Assembly: GCF_002119665.1 (NCBI RefSeq)
Contig: NZ_CP021111.1
Span: 2,604,001 to 2,668,000, forward strand
Direction: 5' to 3'
Source of the DNA: Bordetella genomosp. 13
Lineage (GTDB): Bacteria; Pseudomonadota; Gammaproteobacteria; Burkholderiales; Burkholderiaceae_B
Length of the DNA stretch: 64,000 bases
Both the position numbers and the translations under genes were made by a program. The notes beneath the pieces were generated by a model, which had not been told where the DNA came from, did not search any database, and was given only the letters and a program-made list of their open reading frames with translations. Shown here piece after piece: positions 1-8,286 of the stretch. Numbering within the stretch: position 1 is the first letter of the stretch; every line of letters begins with the position of its first letter.

Positions 1-792
1 GTGCCCAAGCAGGCGGGCCGGCCCATCTACTCGTACCGCCTGTCCATCGTGCACTTCTGGGCGCTGGCCTTCACCTACATGTGGGCCGGTCCGCACCACC
101 TGCTGTACACCTCGCTACCCGACTGGACGCAGTCGCTGGGCATGGCGTTCTCGCTGATCCTGCTGGCGCCGTCGTGGGGCGGCATGATCAACGGCATCAT
201 GACCCTGCAAGGCGCGTGGCACCGCCTGCGCACCGATCCCATCCTGAAGTTCCTGGTGACCGCGCTGTCGTTCTACGGCATGTCGACGTTCGAGGGTTCG
301 ATGATGTCGATCCGCACGGTGAACGCGCTGTCGCACTACACCGACTGGACCGTGGGCCACGTGCACTCGGGCGCGCTGGGCTGGGTGGCCATGATCACCT
401 TCGGATCGCTGTACTACATGATTCCGCGCCTGTACGGCCGCGAACGCATGCACAGCGTGGCCGCCATGGAACTGCACTTCTGGGTTGCGACCATCGGCGT
501 GGTGCTGTACATCGCCGCCATGTGGATCGCCGGCGTGCAGCAGGGCCTGATGTGGCGCGACACCGCGCCCGACGGCACCCTGGTCTACAGCTTCGCCGAG
601 GAACTGAAGACGCGCCTGCCCTTCTACCTCATCCGCCTGATGGGCGGCCTGCTGTACCTGGCCGGCATCTGCATCATGGCCTGGAACGTGTGGATGACCG
701 TGCGCGGCGCGCGCGCCGTCGATCCCGCCATCCCGCCGGAGCGGCCGCACACCGACGTGCGGCGACCCGAACCGGCCCCGGCCATTGCCTGA
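1..792 (+). CDS. ccoN: cbb3-type cytochrome c oxidase subunit I, C-terminal part (partial)
   Basis: This is the C-terminal half of the haem-copper catalytic subunit of the high-affinity cbb3 terminal oxidase, which reduces O2 at low oxygen in the inner membrane. The window cuts off the N-terminus, so the GTG at base 1 is only an in-frame codon. The fragment keeps the His-His pair of the binuclear centre region (residues 32-33, WAGPHH) and the paired haem-ligand histidines H120 and H122 in [11 protein letters not shown]. Several hydrophobic helices follow. It ends 10 bases before ccoO, so it belongs to the cco operon. Seen: motifs and context. Inferred: full-length gene upstream. Confidence 0.95.
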   Translation: MPKQAGRPIYSYRLSIVHFWALAFTYMWAGPHHLLYTSLPDWTQSLGMAFSLILLAPSWGGMINGIMTLQGAWHRLRTDPILKFLVTALSFYGMSTFEGSMMSIRTVNALSHYTDWTVGHVHSGALGWVAMITFGSLYYMIPRLYGRERMHSVAAMELHFWVATIGVVLYIAAMWIAGVQQGLMWRDTAPDGTLVYSFAEELKTRLPFYLIRLMGGLLYLAGICIMAWNVWMTVRGARAVDPAIPPERPHTDVRRPEPAPAIA

Positions 793-802
793 CGAGGATT
801 CC

Positions 803-1486
803 ATGAGCGACAAGCAACACGGCTTCTTCTCGCACCAGACGCTGGAGAAGAACATCGGCTGGATGATCATCGCCAGCGTGCTGGTGGTGTCCTTCGCCGG
901 ACTGGCGCAGATCATCCCGCTGTTCTTCCAGCACAGCACCACGCAGGCCGCGCCCGGCATCGAGCCGCTGGACGCGCTGCGGCTGATGGGACGCGACGTC
1001 TACATCCGCGAAGGCTGCGTGGGCTGCCACTCGCAGCAGGTGCGCATGCTGCGCGCCGAGGTGCAGCGCTATGGCCCGTACTCCGAGGCCGCCGAATCGG
1101 TCTACGACCATCCCTTCCTGTGGGGCTCCAAGCGCACCGGACCCGACCTGGCGCGGGTGGGCGAACGCTACTCCGATGCGTGGCAGCGCACCCACCTGCG
1201 CGACCCGCGCGCGGTGGTGCCCGAATCGAACATGCCGGCGTATCCCTGGCTGCAGCACGCCGCGCTGGACGACAGCGACGTGCAGGCCCGCATGCGCGCG
1301 CTGCGCCGGCTGGGCGTGCCCTACACCGACCGGCAGATCGCGGCGGCGCCCGGCGAGTTGGCCGGCAAGACCGAAGAGGACGCGCTGGTGGCCTATCTGC
1401 AGGGCCTGGGCGTGGCGATGCGCCGGGCACCGGCCGCCGCCGCGGGCGCGCCCCATACGCCGGCGGGTGCCGGCGCCGGAGGCTGA
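803..1486 (+). CDS. ccoO: cbb3-type cytochrome c oxidase subunit II (mono-haem)
   Basis: CcoO is the membrane-anchored mono-haem c subunit that passes electrons from CcoP to CcoN. The 227-residue protein has one N-terminal membrane helix (about residues 18-42) and a single haem c site, C72-V-G-C75-H76. The ATG at 803 is preceded by GAGGA at good spacing; the frame is open from 785 but that part overlaps ccoN and has no better start. The Ala/Pro/Gly-rich tail is a little longer than usual. The next gene starts two bases after the stop, so translation is probably coupled. Confidence 0.96.
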   Translation: MSDKQHGFFSHQTLEKNIGWMIIASVLVVSFAGLAQIIPLFFQHSTTQAAPGIEPLDALRLMGRDVYIREGCVGCHSQQVRMLRAEVQRYGPYSEAAESVYDHPFLWGSKRTGPDLARVGERYSDAWQRTHLRDPRAVVPESNMPAYPWLQHAALDDSDVQARMRALRRLGVPYTDRQIAAAPGELAGKTEEDALVAYLQGLGVAMRRAPAAAAGAPHTPAGAGAGG

Positions 1487-1488
1487 CC

Positions 1489-1662
1489 ATGGGCTATCTC
1501 AGCGCTTTCGTCACCGCGCTTTCGATGGCGACATTCTTCGGCATCTTGTGGTGGGCCTGCTCGCGCGGCCGCCAGGACGCCAACCGCGATTCGGCCATGC
1601 TGCCGTTCGCCCTGCCCGATGAAGGCGGACCTATGCAACAGGATGGAGCAACCCGGCCATGA
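1489..1662 (+). CDS. ccoQ: CcoQ-like small subunit of cbb3 oxidase
   Basis: This 57-residue protein has one membrane helix near the N-terminus (about residues 5-24, ending FFGILWWACSRG), followed by a short polar tail, as in CcoQ/FixQ. CcoQ stabilises the cbb3 complex. It starts two bases after ccoO stops and its stop overlaps the ccoP start (ATGA). Sequence conservation in this family is low, so the call rests on size, topology and position between ccoO and ccoP. Confidence 0.85.
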   Translation: MGYLSAFVTALSMATFFGILWWACSRGRQDANRDSAMLPFALPDEGGPMQQDGATRP

Positions 1663-2609
1663 ACGATTTCGTCAACGGCTTCTGGGGCTATTTCATCGCC
1701 GCCATCGCCCTGGGCGGCATCGTGTGGTGCGTGTGGCTGCTGTACACGCAGCGGCGCTGGCTAGGCGCGAAGCCCGCGGCCGGCGCGCAGGCCGGAGACA
1801 CCGGCCACGTATGGGACGAGGACCTGACCGAGCTGAACAATCCGGTGCCGCGCTGGTGGACCTGGATGTATCTGCTGCTGTGCGCCTTCGGCCTGGGCTA
1901 TCTGCTGCTGATGCCGGGACTCGGCCATTTCGCGGGCCTGCTGGGCTACAGCAGCGCCGACGAGGTCGCGCGCAGCCAGGCCGGCCTGGCGCAGGCGGTG
2001 CAGCCCGTGTATGAGCGCTACGCCGCCATGACGCCGCCGCAGATCGCCGCCGACCCGCAGGCGCGCGAGATCGGCCAGCGCCTGTTCCTGGCCAACTGCG
2101 CGCAGTGCCACGGGTCGGACGCCAAGGGCTCGCCCAGCTTTCCCAACCTGGCCGACGGCGATTGGCTGGGCGCGGGCACGCCGGAGTACATCGCGCAGAC
2201 CATCTCGCAGGGCCGCCACGGCGTCATGCCGGCCTGGAAGGGCACCATCGATCCCAAGGCCGCCAGCGACATCGCCATCTACGTGCGCTCGCTGTCCGGC
2301 CTGGCGGCCGATCCGGTGCGCATGGTGTTCGGCAAGCCGGCCTTCCAGACATACTGTGCCGCGTGCCACGGCGCCGACGGCAAGGGCAATCCGCTGCTGG
2401 GCGCGCCCAACCTCGCCGACAACGTGTGGCTGTACGGCAGCTCCGAGGCGTCCATCGTGCGCACCATCCTCGAAGGCCGCGACAATCGCATGCCCGCCTT
2501 CGGCCCGGTGCTGAGCGAAGACCAGATCCGGCTGCTGGGCGCATGGGTCTGGGGCCTGTCCAATACCCAGGCCGCCTCCGCCGCCCCCGTGGCCGCGGCC
2601 AAGCCATGA
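1659..2609 (+). CDS. ccoP: cbb3-type cytochrome c oxidase subunit III (di-haem)
   Basis: CcoP is the di-haem c subunit that takes electrons from soluble cytochromes. The 316-residue protein shows two N-terminal membrane helices (about residues 8-30 and 66-88), a linker, and two cytochrome c domains with haem sites C147-A-Q-C150-H151 and C233-A-A-C236-H237, each followed by G-x-D-x-K-G. The Ala/Pro-rich C-terminus is disordered. The start overlaps the ccoQ stop by four bases. Length and domain order match the family. Confidence 0.96.
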   Translation: MNDFVNGFWGYFIAAIALGGIVWCVWLLYTQRRWLGAKPAAGAQAGDTGHVWDEDLTELNNPVPRWWTWMYLLLCAFGLGYLLLMPGLGHFAGLLGYSSADEVARSQAGLAQAVQPVYERYAAMTPPQIAADPQAREIGQRLFLANCAQCHGSDAKGSPSFPNLADGDWLGAGTPEYIAQTISQGRHGVMPAWKGTIDPKAASDIAIYVRSLSGLAADPVRMVFGKPAFQTYCAACHGADGKGNPLLGAPNLADNVWLYGSSEASIVRTILEGRDNRMPAFGPVLSEDQIRLLGAWVWGLSNTQAASAAPVAAAKP

Positions 2610-2625
2610 GGGCCGCGCGCGCATC

Positions 2626-4029
2626 ATGAGTACGCACGGCAACAGCGCGCTGCACGTCATGCACGACATGCGCGGCAAGATCTACGCGCGCTCCGTGCAG
2701 GGCCGCTATGCGCGCTGGCGCGTGATCATGGTGCTGCTGACGCAGGCGGTGTTCTACGGCACGCCCTGGCTGCAATGGAACGACCGGCAGGCCGTGCTGT
2801 TCGACCTGGGCGCGCGCAAGTTCTACTTGTTCGGCCTGGTGCTGTGGCCCCAGGACGTGGTGTACCTGGCCGCGCTGCTCATCATCTCGGCGCTGTCGCT
2901 GTTCCTGTTCACCGCGATCGCCGGCCGGCTGTTCTGCGCCTACGCCTGTCCGCAGACGGTCTATACCGAGATCTTCATGTGGATCGAGCGCAAGGTGGAA
3001 GGCGACCGCATCGCCCGCATCCGCCTGGACAGCGCGCCCTTCAGCCTGCGCAAGCTGCGCATCAAGGCGACCAAGCATGCGGCGTGGCTGGCGGTGGCGG
3101 GCTGGACCGGCTACACCTTCATCGGCTACTTCGCGCCGATCCGCGAACTGGGCATGGCCGCCGTCACGCTGCAGCTGGGCCCGTGGCAGTGGTTCTGGAT
3201 GCTGTTCTACAGCTTCGCCACCTGGGGCAACGCCGGCTTCATGCGCGAGACGGTGTGCAAGTACATGTGCCCCTATGCGCGCTTCCAGAGCGTGATGGTC
3301 GACCGCGACACGCTGGTGGTCACCTACGACCGCGAGCGTGGCGATCCGCGCGGCGGCCGCTCGCGCAAGGCCGATCACCATGCGGCGGGGCTGGGCGACT
3401 GCGTGGACTGCCACCTTTGCGTGCAGGTCTGCCCCACCGGCATCGACATCCGCGACGGCCTGCAGTACATGTGCATTGGCTGCGGCGCCTGCATCGACGC
3501 CTGTGAGCCGGTCATGGACAAGATGCAATACCCCCGCGGGCTGATCCGCTATACGTCCGAACGCGCCATGCAGTCGCGCCGGCCCGGCGTGCGCGTGCTG
3601 CGGCCGCGCGTGCTCGCCTACGGCGCCCTGCTGCTGGTGCTGGCGTCGGGCCTGATGGCGGCGCTGGCGATGCGCAACCCGTTGCGCATGGACGTGCTGC
3701 GCGACCGCGGCGTGCTGGGGCGCGAGGTAGCCGGCGGCCTGGTCGAGAACGTCTACCAGCTGCAGCTCATCAACACCTCTCGCGAGCCGCTGAGCCTGCG
3801 CCTCAGCGCCTCCGGCATGGACGGCCTGACGGTGCTGGCCGGGCGCGAGGGCACGGATACGGTACTGGTCCCGCCCGAATCGAATCGACTGATGCCGTTG
3901 GCGCTGCGCGCGCCGCTCGGCGCCTCCGGTCCCGGCGCGCATCCCATCCGCCTGCGCGCGCAATCGCGGCAGGCGTCCGGCTTTGCGGTGCGGGTCGAGG
4001 AACCTTCAAGCTTCTACATTCCAGAGTGA
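2626..4029 (+). CDS. ccoG: cytochrome c oxidase accessory protein CcoG (RdxA/FixG)
   Basis: CcoG is a membrane iron-sulphur protein that serves cbb3 oxidase assembly, by family knowledge as a cupric reductase supplying copper. The 467-residue protein has several membrane helices in the first 210 residues and a second one near residues 325-345. Two 4Fe-4S clusters are encoded by C259-x2-C262-x2-C265-x3-C269 and C283-x2-C286-x2-C289-x3-C293. Extra cysteine pairs sit in the membrane part (C104, C108, C211, C215). A C-terminal Ig-like periplasmic domain follows. It lies 16 bases behind ccoP. Confidence 0.95.
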   Translation: MSTHGNSALHVMHDMRGKIYARSVQGRYARWRVIMVLLTQAVFYGTPWLQWNDRQAVLFDLGARKFYLFGLVLWPQDVVYLAALLIISALSLFLFTAIAGRLFCAYACPQTVYTEIFMWIERKVEGDRIARIRLDSAPFSLRKLRIKATKHAAWLAVAGWTGYTFIGYFAPIRELGMAAVTLQLGPWQWFWMLFYSFATWGNAGFMRETVCKYMCPYARFQSVMVDRDTLVVTYDRERGDPRGGRSRKADHHAAGLGDCVDCHLCVQVCPTGIDIRDGLQYMCIGCGACIDACEPVMDKMQYPRGLIRYTSERAMQSRRPGVRVLRPRVLAYGALLLVLASGLMAALAMRNPLRMDVLRDRGVLGREVAGGLVENVYQLQLINTSREPLSLRLSASGMDGLTVLAGREGTDTVLVPPESNRLMPLALRAPLGASGPGAHPIRLRAQSRQASGFAVRVEEPSSFYIPE

Positions 4030-4036
4030 GTCCACC

Positions 4037-4306
4037 ATGCAGACATCGCAGACGCCTTCCAACCCCTGGTACCGCGAGCCCTGGCCCTGGTTCCTGATGG
4101 CGGGTCCCTTCCTGGCCATGGCGGGATGCATGGTCACCATCTACCTGGCAATGACCAACTTCGCCGACCAGGCCATCACCGAAGGCGGCACGCGGCGGGG
4201 CCTGGTGGTGGAGCGGGCGAGCGTGCCCGCGCAGCCGGCTGGCGGCATGGCTACGCCCGCCACGGCACACACCACGGTGGACACGGCCGCGGCACCGTCC
4301 CGCTGA
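4037..4306 (+). CDS. short FixH/CcoH-like membrane protein
   Basis: FixH/CcoH proteins help assemble the cbb3 oxidase. This 89-residue protein has the family start: a Trp/Pro-rich lead (NPWYREPWPWFLMAGP, about residues 9-24) running into one membrane helix (to about residue 43), then NFADQAITEGG where the family has its D-x-Y-Y-x-x-G region. It lacks the roughly 70-residue C-terminal periplasmic domain; the tail here is low-complexity Ala/Pro/Thr. The gene starts 7 bases after ccoG. Either a naturally short form or a shortened gene; the role is inferred from position. Confidence 0.75.
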   Translation: MQTSQTPSNPWYREPWPWFLMAGPFLAMAGCMVTIYLAMTNFADQAITEGGTRRGLVVERASVPAQPAGGMATPATAHTTVDTAAAPSR

Positions 4307-4322
4307 ATCCCGGCACGCCACC

Positions 4323-4574
4323 ATGCGGACCCTCAAGCCGATCCTGATCCTGTGGCCGTCTTTCCTGACGGCCGCGCTGGGCAGCGCCATCGCCTTCGCA
4401 TTGGTCGATCCGCTGCACCTGCCCACGCCGGGCGACTACGCGCATGGCCGCCTCGAGATCTACACCGTGGTGTTCTTCACGCTGTGGGCGTTGGCCGCGC
4501 TGTCCAGCGCGATGACGATCTGGCTATCGCCGCGGCGCAAGGCGCTGGACCGGCTGGACGAACTGGACGACTGA
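4323..4574 (+). CDS. small membrane protein of the cco operon, unknown function
   Basis: The 83-residue protein has two predicted membrane helices (about residues 7-28 and 45-66) joined by a short loop, and a charged C-terminal end (PRRKALDRLDELDD). I do not recognise the family. It starts 16 bases after the FixH-like gene and is the last plus-strand gene before the convergent fnr, so it is probably co-transcribed with the cbb3 genes and may serve oxidase assembly. It does not have the CcoS motif pattern. The function is not established. Confidence 0.75.
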   Translation: MRTLKPILILWPSFLTAALGSAIAFALVDPLHLPTPGDYAHGRLEIYTVVFFTLWALAALSSAMTIWLSPRRKALDRLDELDD

Positions 4575-4604
4575 GCGCCACGCAAGCCGCGGCACGGCGT
4601 GCGT

Positions 4605-5333
4605 TCAACAGTCTTCGACGTCGGCCAGCGCCTTCAGGGCCACGGGGTCGAGAATGCGCACGTCGCGCTGCGCCAGCTGGATCACGCGCTCGCGCGCGAA
4701 GCGCGAGAACAGCCGGCTGACGGTTTCCATGGAAAGGCCCAGATAGTTGCCGATCTCGTCGCGGCTCATGCGCAGCACGAACTCGCTGGCCGAGTAGCCC
4801 AGCGATGCATAGCGCTGCGACAGCCCCAGCAGGAACGTGGCCAGGCGCTGCTCGGCGCGCGTGCCCCCCAGCATGGCCACGAGTTCGTGCGAACGCGTGA
4901 TCTCGCGGCTCATCAGGTTGCGAACCTGCTGCTGCAGGCTGGGCAGCTGCGCGGCCAGGCGATCGATGTCCGACAGGCGTATGACGCAGACCTCGGAATC
5001 CTCCATTGCCACCGCGGCCGACAGGTGCCGGCCGCCCAGCATGCCGGGCATGCCCAACAGTTCGCCGGGCAGGAAAAAGCCGGTGATCTGCACGTGGCCG
5101 GCGGCGTCCTCGATCTGCGTCTTGACGCTGCCGAAGCGGATGGCATAGATCGCGTCCAGCGTATCGCCTGCCGTGTACAGCCGCACGCCGCTGCGCAGCC
5201 GCAGCCGCGTCTGCACCAGGTCGGTCAGCCGCGTGACGTCGGATTGGCTCATGCCCACGGGCACGCAGAGGTGGCCCAGCATGCAGGTGGAGCAGTTGCC
5301 TGCGGTGGGCGACGTGGGCAGCGGAATCGGCAT
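4605..5333 (-). CDS. fnr: oxygen-sensing transcriptional regulator, FNR type (Btr-like)
   Basis: FNR is a Crp-family regulator that binds a 4Fe-4S cluster without oxygen and then dimerises and binds TTGAT-N4-ATCAA sites. The 242-residue protein has the cluster cysteines C14, C17 and C23 (C-x2-C-x5-C) and a fourth, C116. The N-terminal half is the cyclic-nucleotide-like beta barrel; the recognition helix has the FNR specificity residues E203, S206 and R207 (ETVSR). In Bordetella the equivalent is called Btr. The start at 5333 gives the usual FNR N-terminus; the frame is open 78 bases further upstream. It converges on the cco operon, its likely target, but no complete FNR box is seen in the window. 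Confidence 0.93.
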   Translation of the reverse strand: MPIPLPTSPTAGNCSTCMLGHLCVPVGMSQSDVTRLTDLVQTRLRLRSGVRLYTAGDTLDAIYAIRFGSVKTQIEDAAGHVQITGFFLPGELLGMPGMLGGRHLSAAVAMEDSEVCVIRLSDIDRLAAQLPSLQQQVRNLMSREITRSHELVAMLGGTRAEQRLATFLLGLSQRYASLGYSASEFVLRMSRDEIGNYLGLSMETVSRLFSRFARERVIQLAQRDVRILDPVALKALADVEDC

Positions 5334-5517
5334 GGCGCGACCAGATTGACGGAGAAAAGAATGTCCCAGTGTAACCACCCCTGATGATTCGTCGGCGGAC
5401 CAGACGGCCACTGCAACCTGTATGTCACGGATGTCGAAAAAGCATCAAATGCCTCGACATCCGGTTGACGCCGGTGTCCCTAGCATGCGAGGCGAGTGAA
5501 CTTCGCTTCTCCATTAC

Positions 5518-6756
5518 ATGCCATCCATACCCGCCTCTGGCCCCGAGCGCGCCGGTTTCGTTTCGCGCAATGCACTGGCTGCGCGCACCGCTGTGAAGAA
5601 AGCTGCCAGGCATGTGGAACGAGCCGCCAAGCGCAAGGCGTTGGAGGTACTTGTCCATGCGTTTCGAGGCCAGCAGGCGGATGCAGTGGCGCAGACCTTG
5701 CACGATGTCTCGCGCATCCTCGTCATCCGGCCCAACTACCGCATCGGCAACGCGGTGATCAGCACGGCCGCCATCGCGCCGCTGCAGCAGCGCTTTCCCG
5801 GCGCCACCATCGATTACCTTGCTACCGACAAGACCGCCGCGGTGTTCAAGGGCCTGCCTCTGGGCCATGTGCACGCGCTGTCCCGAAGCACGCTGCGCCG
5901 GCCGTGGCGCGCGTTCGGCCTGCTGCGCCGATTGCGAGCCAGCCGCTACGACCTTGCCGTACAGATCGAGGACGGCTCGCTGACCGGGCTGCTGATCTCG
6001 CGCCTGGTCGGGGCGCGCAGCACGATGGGCAAGCCCCGCGGCGAGGCGTGCTGGTATGACGTGAACCTGCGCGAGCCCTTCCAGCATGCCTACGATGCCG
6101 CGGGCGTGCTGGCCCGCGCCTTGGGCGCGGACAGCCCGCCGCGGCCGCAGATCGCGCTGTCCGCCGACGAGCAGGCCCGCGCGGCGCGGCGCATCGACGC
6201 GCTGGCGGCATCGGACGAGCCCGTCGTCGCGCTGTTCGTGGGCGGCCACGCCGACAAGGTGTGCCCCTTCCCGTTCTGGATGGAACTGGCCCGTGGCCTG
6301 AACAGCGAGCGCCGCAAGTTCATGGTGTTCATCGGCCCCGAGGAGATGAAACTGGCGCCGCAGTTCGAGGCCGCGATGCGGTCGCTGCCTTACGGCGCGG
6401 TGTGCCATTCCCTGTCGCTGCGCGACTTCGCGGCCACGCTGGCGCAGGCCAGCGTGCTGGTCACGCCCGATTCTGGGCCCATGCACCTGGCGGCGGCGTT
6501 GCGCACGCCCATTGTCGCGATGGTTCGCACGGAGCGCTCACTGGCCTTCATTCCGCCCTGCGAGCATACGCGCACCGTGTGGGGCCTGGACGTGGGAGGG
6601 GTTTTGCGCGCCATCGGCGAGGTGGCGCGGCCGCGGCTGCGGCCGCAGCCGCAGCCGGCCGATCTCGTCCAGGCACGTCCCGACGCCGAACGCCCCACCG
6701 GTGCGGCCCCCTTGGGCAGCGCCACATCGCCGGTTCCCCTGGCCTCGTCCGCCTAG
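5518..6756 (+). CDS. glycosyltransferase family 9 (heptosyltransferase-like)
   Basis: GT9 enzymes transfer heptose or related sugars during LPS core or glycan assembly at the cytoplasmic face of the inner membrane. The 412-residue protein has the family start RILVIRPNYRIGNAVISTAAI (about residues 66-86) and the nucleotide-sugar-binding signature VLVTPDSGPMHLAAAL (near residue 320). Two features are unusual: a basic N-terminal extension of about 60 residues, and a Pro/Ala-rich tail of about 45 residues after the conserved core. The precise acceptor cannot be told from sequence. The gene starts 185 bases from the divergent fnr. Confidence 0.85.
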   Translation: MPSIPASGPERAGFVSRNALAARTAVKKAARHVERAAKRKALEVLVHAFRGQQADAVAQTLHDVSRILVIRPNYRIGNAVISTAAIAPLQQRFPGATIDYLATDKTAAVFKGLPLGHVHALSRSTLRRPWRAFGLLRRLRASRYDLAVQIEDGSLTGLLISRLVGARSTMGKPRGEACWYDVNLREPFQHAYDAAGVLARALGADSPPRPQIALSADEQARAARRIDALAASDEPVVALFVGGHADKVCPFPFWMELARGLNSERRKFMVFIGPEEMKLAPQFEAAMRSLPYGAVCHSLSLRDFAATLAQASVLVTPDSGPMHLAAALRTPIVAMVRTERSLAFIPPCEHTRTVWGLDVGGVLRAIGEVARPRLRPQPQPADLVQARPDAERPTGAAPLGSATSPVPLASSA

Positions 6757-7061
6757 CACGGGCCGGGCGGCGTCCGAACAGAACACTATGGCGACGCAGT
6801 GACCTGATCCGGCTCGTTCGTTACCCATTCTCGACTTCCACAGGAACGACGAGGATGACGCAGTCATGACCCTCCCAACGAGCTTCCGGTCCCTCCGCGC
6901 GACGATCCAACCGCACACCGGCGCCACTCCGCCGTGTGCTACGTTTGACACGAAAGCGACTTAAATTGCGCTGTCCACGCGATGGGCAAGCCAGGGCGCG
7001 CCAAATTGGCGGTACGCTTGCCAGCGCAAGGTCCTTATTCCCGTCAACCATCAGGGTCAGA
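6757..7061. other. non-coding gap between GT9 and FkbM genes
   Basis: About 305 bases with no supportable gene. Short frames here have no ribosome binding site and codon use unlike the neighbours. The last 15 bases carry the AGGGTCAG ribosome-binding site of the FkbM gene. No clear promoter or terminator was found. Confidence 0.5.
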
Positions 7062-7808
7062 ATGCTAAGCGCCATCAGGGACAATCTGTCCCGAATCAAA
7101 CACGACGTAATCGACTCCCAAAGGCTCTATGCCAAATGGGAGCAGCTGCAACTGAAGAAACTGCTGGACTACCTGGACGTGGATTGCGTCTTCGACATCG
7201 GAGCCAACCAAGGCCAGTATGCCGAGATGCTGCGCAAGCACGCGGGCTTCAAGGGCTACATATTCTCGTTCGAGCCCAACCCGCACGACGCCGCCATCCT
7301 GCGCAAGCGCGCGCAGCACGACGACAAGTGGATCATCAGCGAACTGGCCATCTCCAACCAGGACGGCACGGCGCAGTTCAACGTCATGCAGTCCAGCCAG
7401 TTCAGCTCGCTAAGCACGCCCAACCACGAGGACGTGCAGTTGTTCACGCAGATGAATGCGGTCAGCAAGACCATCACCGTGCAAACCGAGCGGCTGGCCA
7501 CCACGCTGCGCCGGCTTCGGACCGAACATGACTTCGCCCGGCCCTTCCTGAAGATGGATACCCAGGGCTATGACGTGAACATCGTCAAGGGCTCTCCGGA
7601 GGCCGTGCGCGAGTTCGTCGGACTGCAGAGCGAGCTGGCCATTGCCAAGCTATATGCCGATTCCGTGGACTTCCGCGAGGCCATCACCGAGTACGAGCGC
7701 CACGGCTTCACGCTCAGCGCGCTGGTGCCCAACAATGCGGGGCACTTTCCGATATTGGTGGAGACGGACTGCATCATGGTGCGATCCGATCTGGCGAAGG
7801 CTCGATAG
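7062..7808 (+). CDS. FkbM family methyltransferase
   Basis: FkbM-type enzymes are SAM-dependent O-methyltransferases, often acting on sugars of surface glycans or on natural products. The 248-residue protein has the SAM-binding motif VFDIGANQGQYAEML (about residues 43-57), the acidic turn FSFEPNP, and the family motif FLKMDTQGYDVNIVKGS (about residue 165). The ATG at 7062 is preceded by AGGGTCAG; the upstream open frame (from 6936) is Arg-rich and not family-like. It sits behind the GT9 gene in the same direction, which suggests glycan decoration; the substrate is unknown. Confidence 0.85.
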   Translation: MLSAIRDNLSRIKHDVIDSQRLYAKWEQLQLKKLLDYLDVDCVFDIGANQGQYAEMLRKHAGFKGYIFSFEPNPHDAAILRKRAQHDDKWIISELAISNQDGTAQFNVMQSSQFSSLSTPNHEDVQLFTQMNAVSKTITVQTERLATTLRRLRTEHDFARPFLKMDTQGYDVNIVKGSPEAVREFVGLQSELAIAKLYADSVDFREAITEYERHGFTLSALVPNNAGHFPILVETDCIMVRSDLAKAR

Positions 7809-7965
7809 CAATGCGCCGGGGGTGATGTTCTGGGCGGCGGCGGCAAAAAAAAGGCCCGTGACGCAAGGTGAACTGACCGGCACCGTTCGAGTAATGCGGC
7901 GGCGTCGTGACACGGCTGAACAGGGGCGGTAAGCTGAATAGACAGGAATTGAGATCGGAGGCCCT

Positions 7966-8286
7966 ATGGAACCGCGAAGCAAAGAGCTACTCTGGGTCGA
8001 CCGCTGCATCTTGGCAGCTCGCGGAGCGCTCGACCTGCCACGGGACAAGGCAGAGGCTGATGTGTTCCGCTATGCAGCGATGCTGTTGGCCACGCCGCAC
8101 CCCGACGCCGCCCACAATCTGTGGACGGCCCACCAATCTTTTTATGCTCAGCACCCTGGAACCCCGGCCACCTATGCAGATTTGCAGGCTTCATCAATGA
8201 TGGTGGCGCCCAGTCGGTTCCAGGAGATGCTTGCGCAGCGCCTTCGAGAGTATGAGCACCATGGCGGTACCCCAGTTCCACACTGA
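7966..8286 (+). CDS. small protein of unknown function, first gene of accessory pair
   Basis: The 106-residue protein is soluble and mostly helical by composition, with no recognised domain. It starts at an ATG with a strong ribosome binding site (CGGAGG, 6 bases away). Its last 35 bases overlap the next gene, which implies coupled expression. Base composition is visibly more AT-rich than the flanking chromosome. By position it could be the antitoxin or partner of the nucleotidyltransferase-fold protein behind it, but nothing in the sequence proves that. Confidence 0.7.
   Translation: MEPRSKELLWVDRCILAARGALDLPRDKAEADVFRYAAMLLATPHPDAAHNLWTAHQSFYAQHPGTPATYADLQASSMMVAPSRFQEMLAQRLREYEHHGGTPVPH

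Noticed and set aside
5426..5480. Possible FNR box between fnr and the GT9 gene (ATCAA and TTGAC elements).
   Set aside because: The half-sites are in the wrong order and spacing; no TTGAT-N4-ATCAA is present.
7809..7965. Left-end duplicate of the tRNA-Ser 3' end (att site) for the accessory module.
   Set aside because: No stretch resembling the tRNA 3' end was found by eye in this gap.
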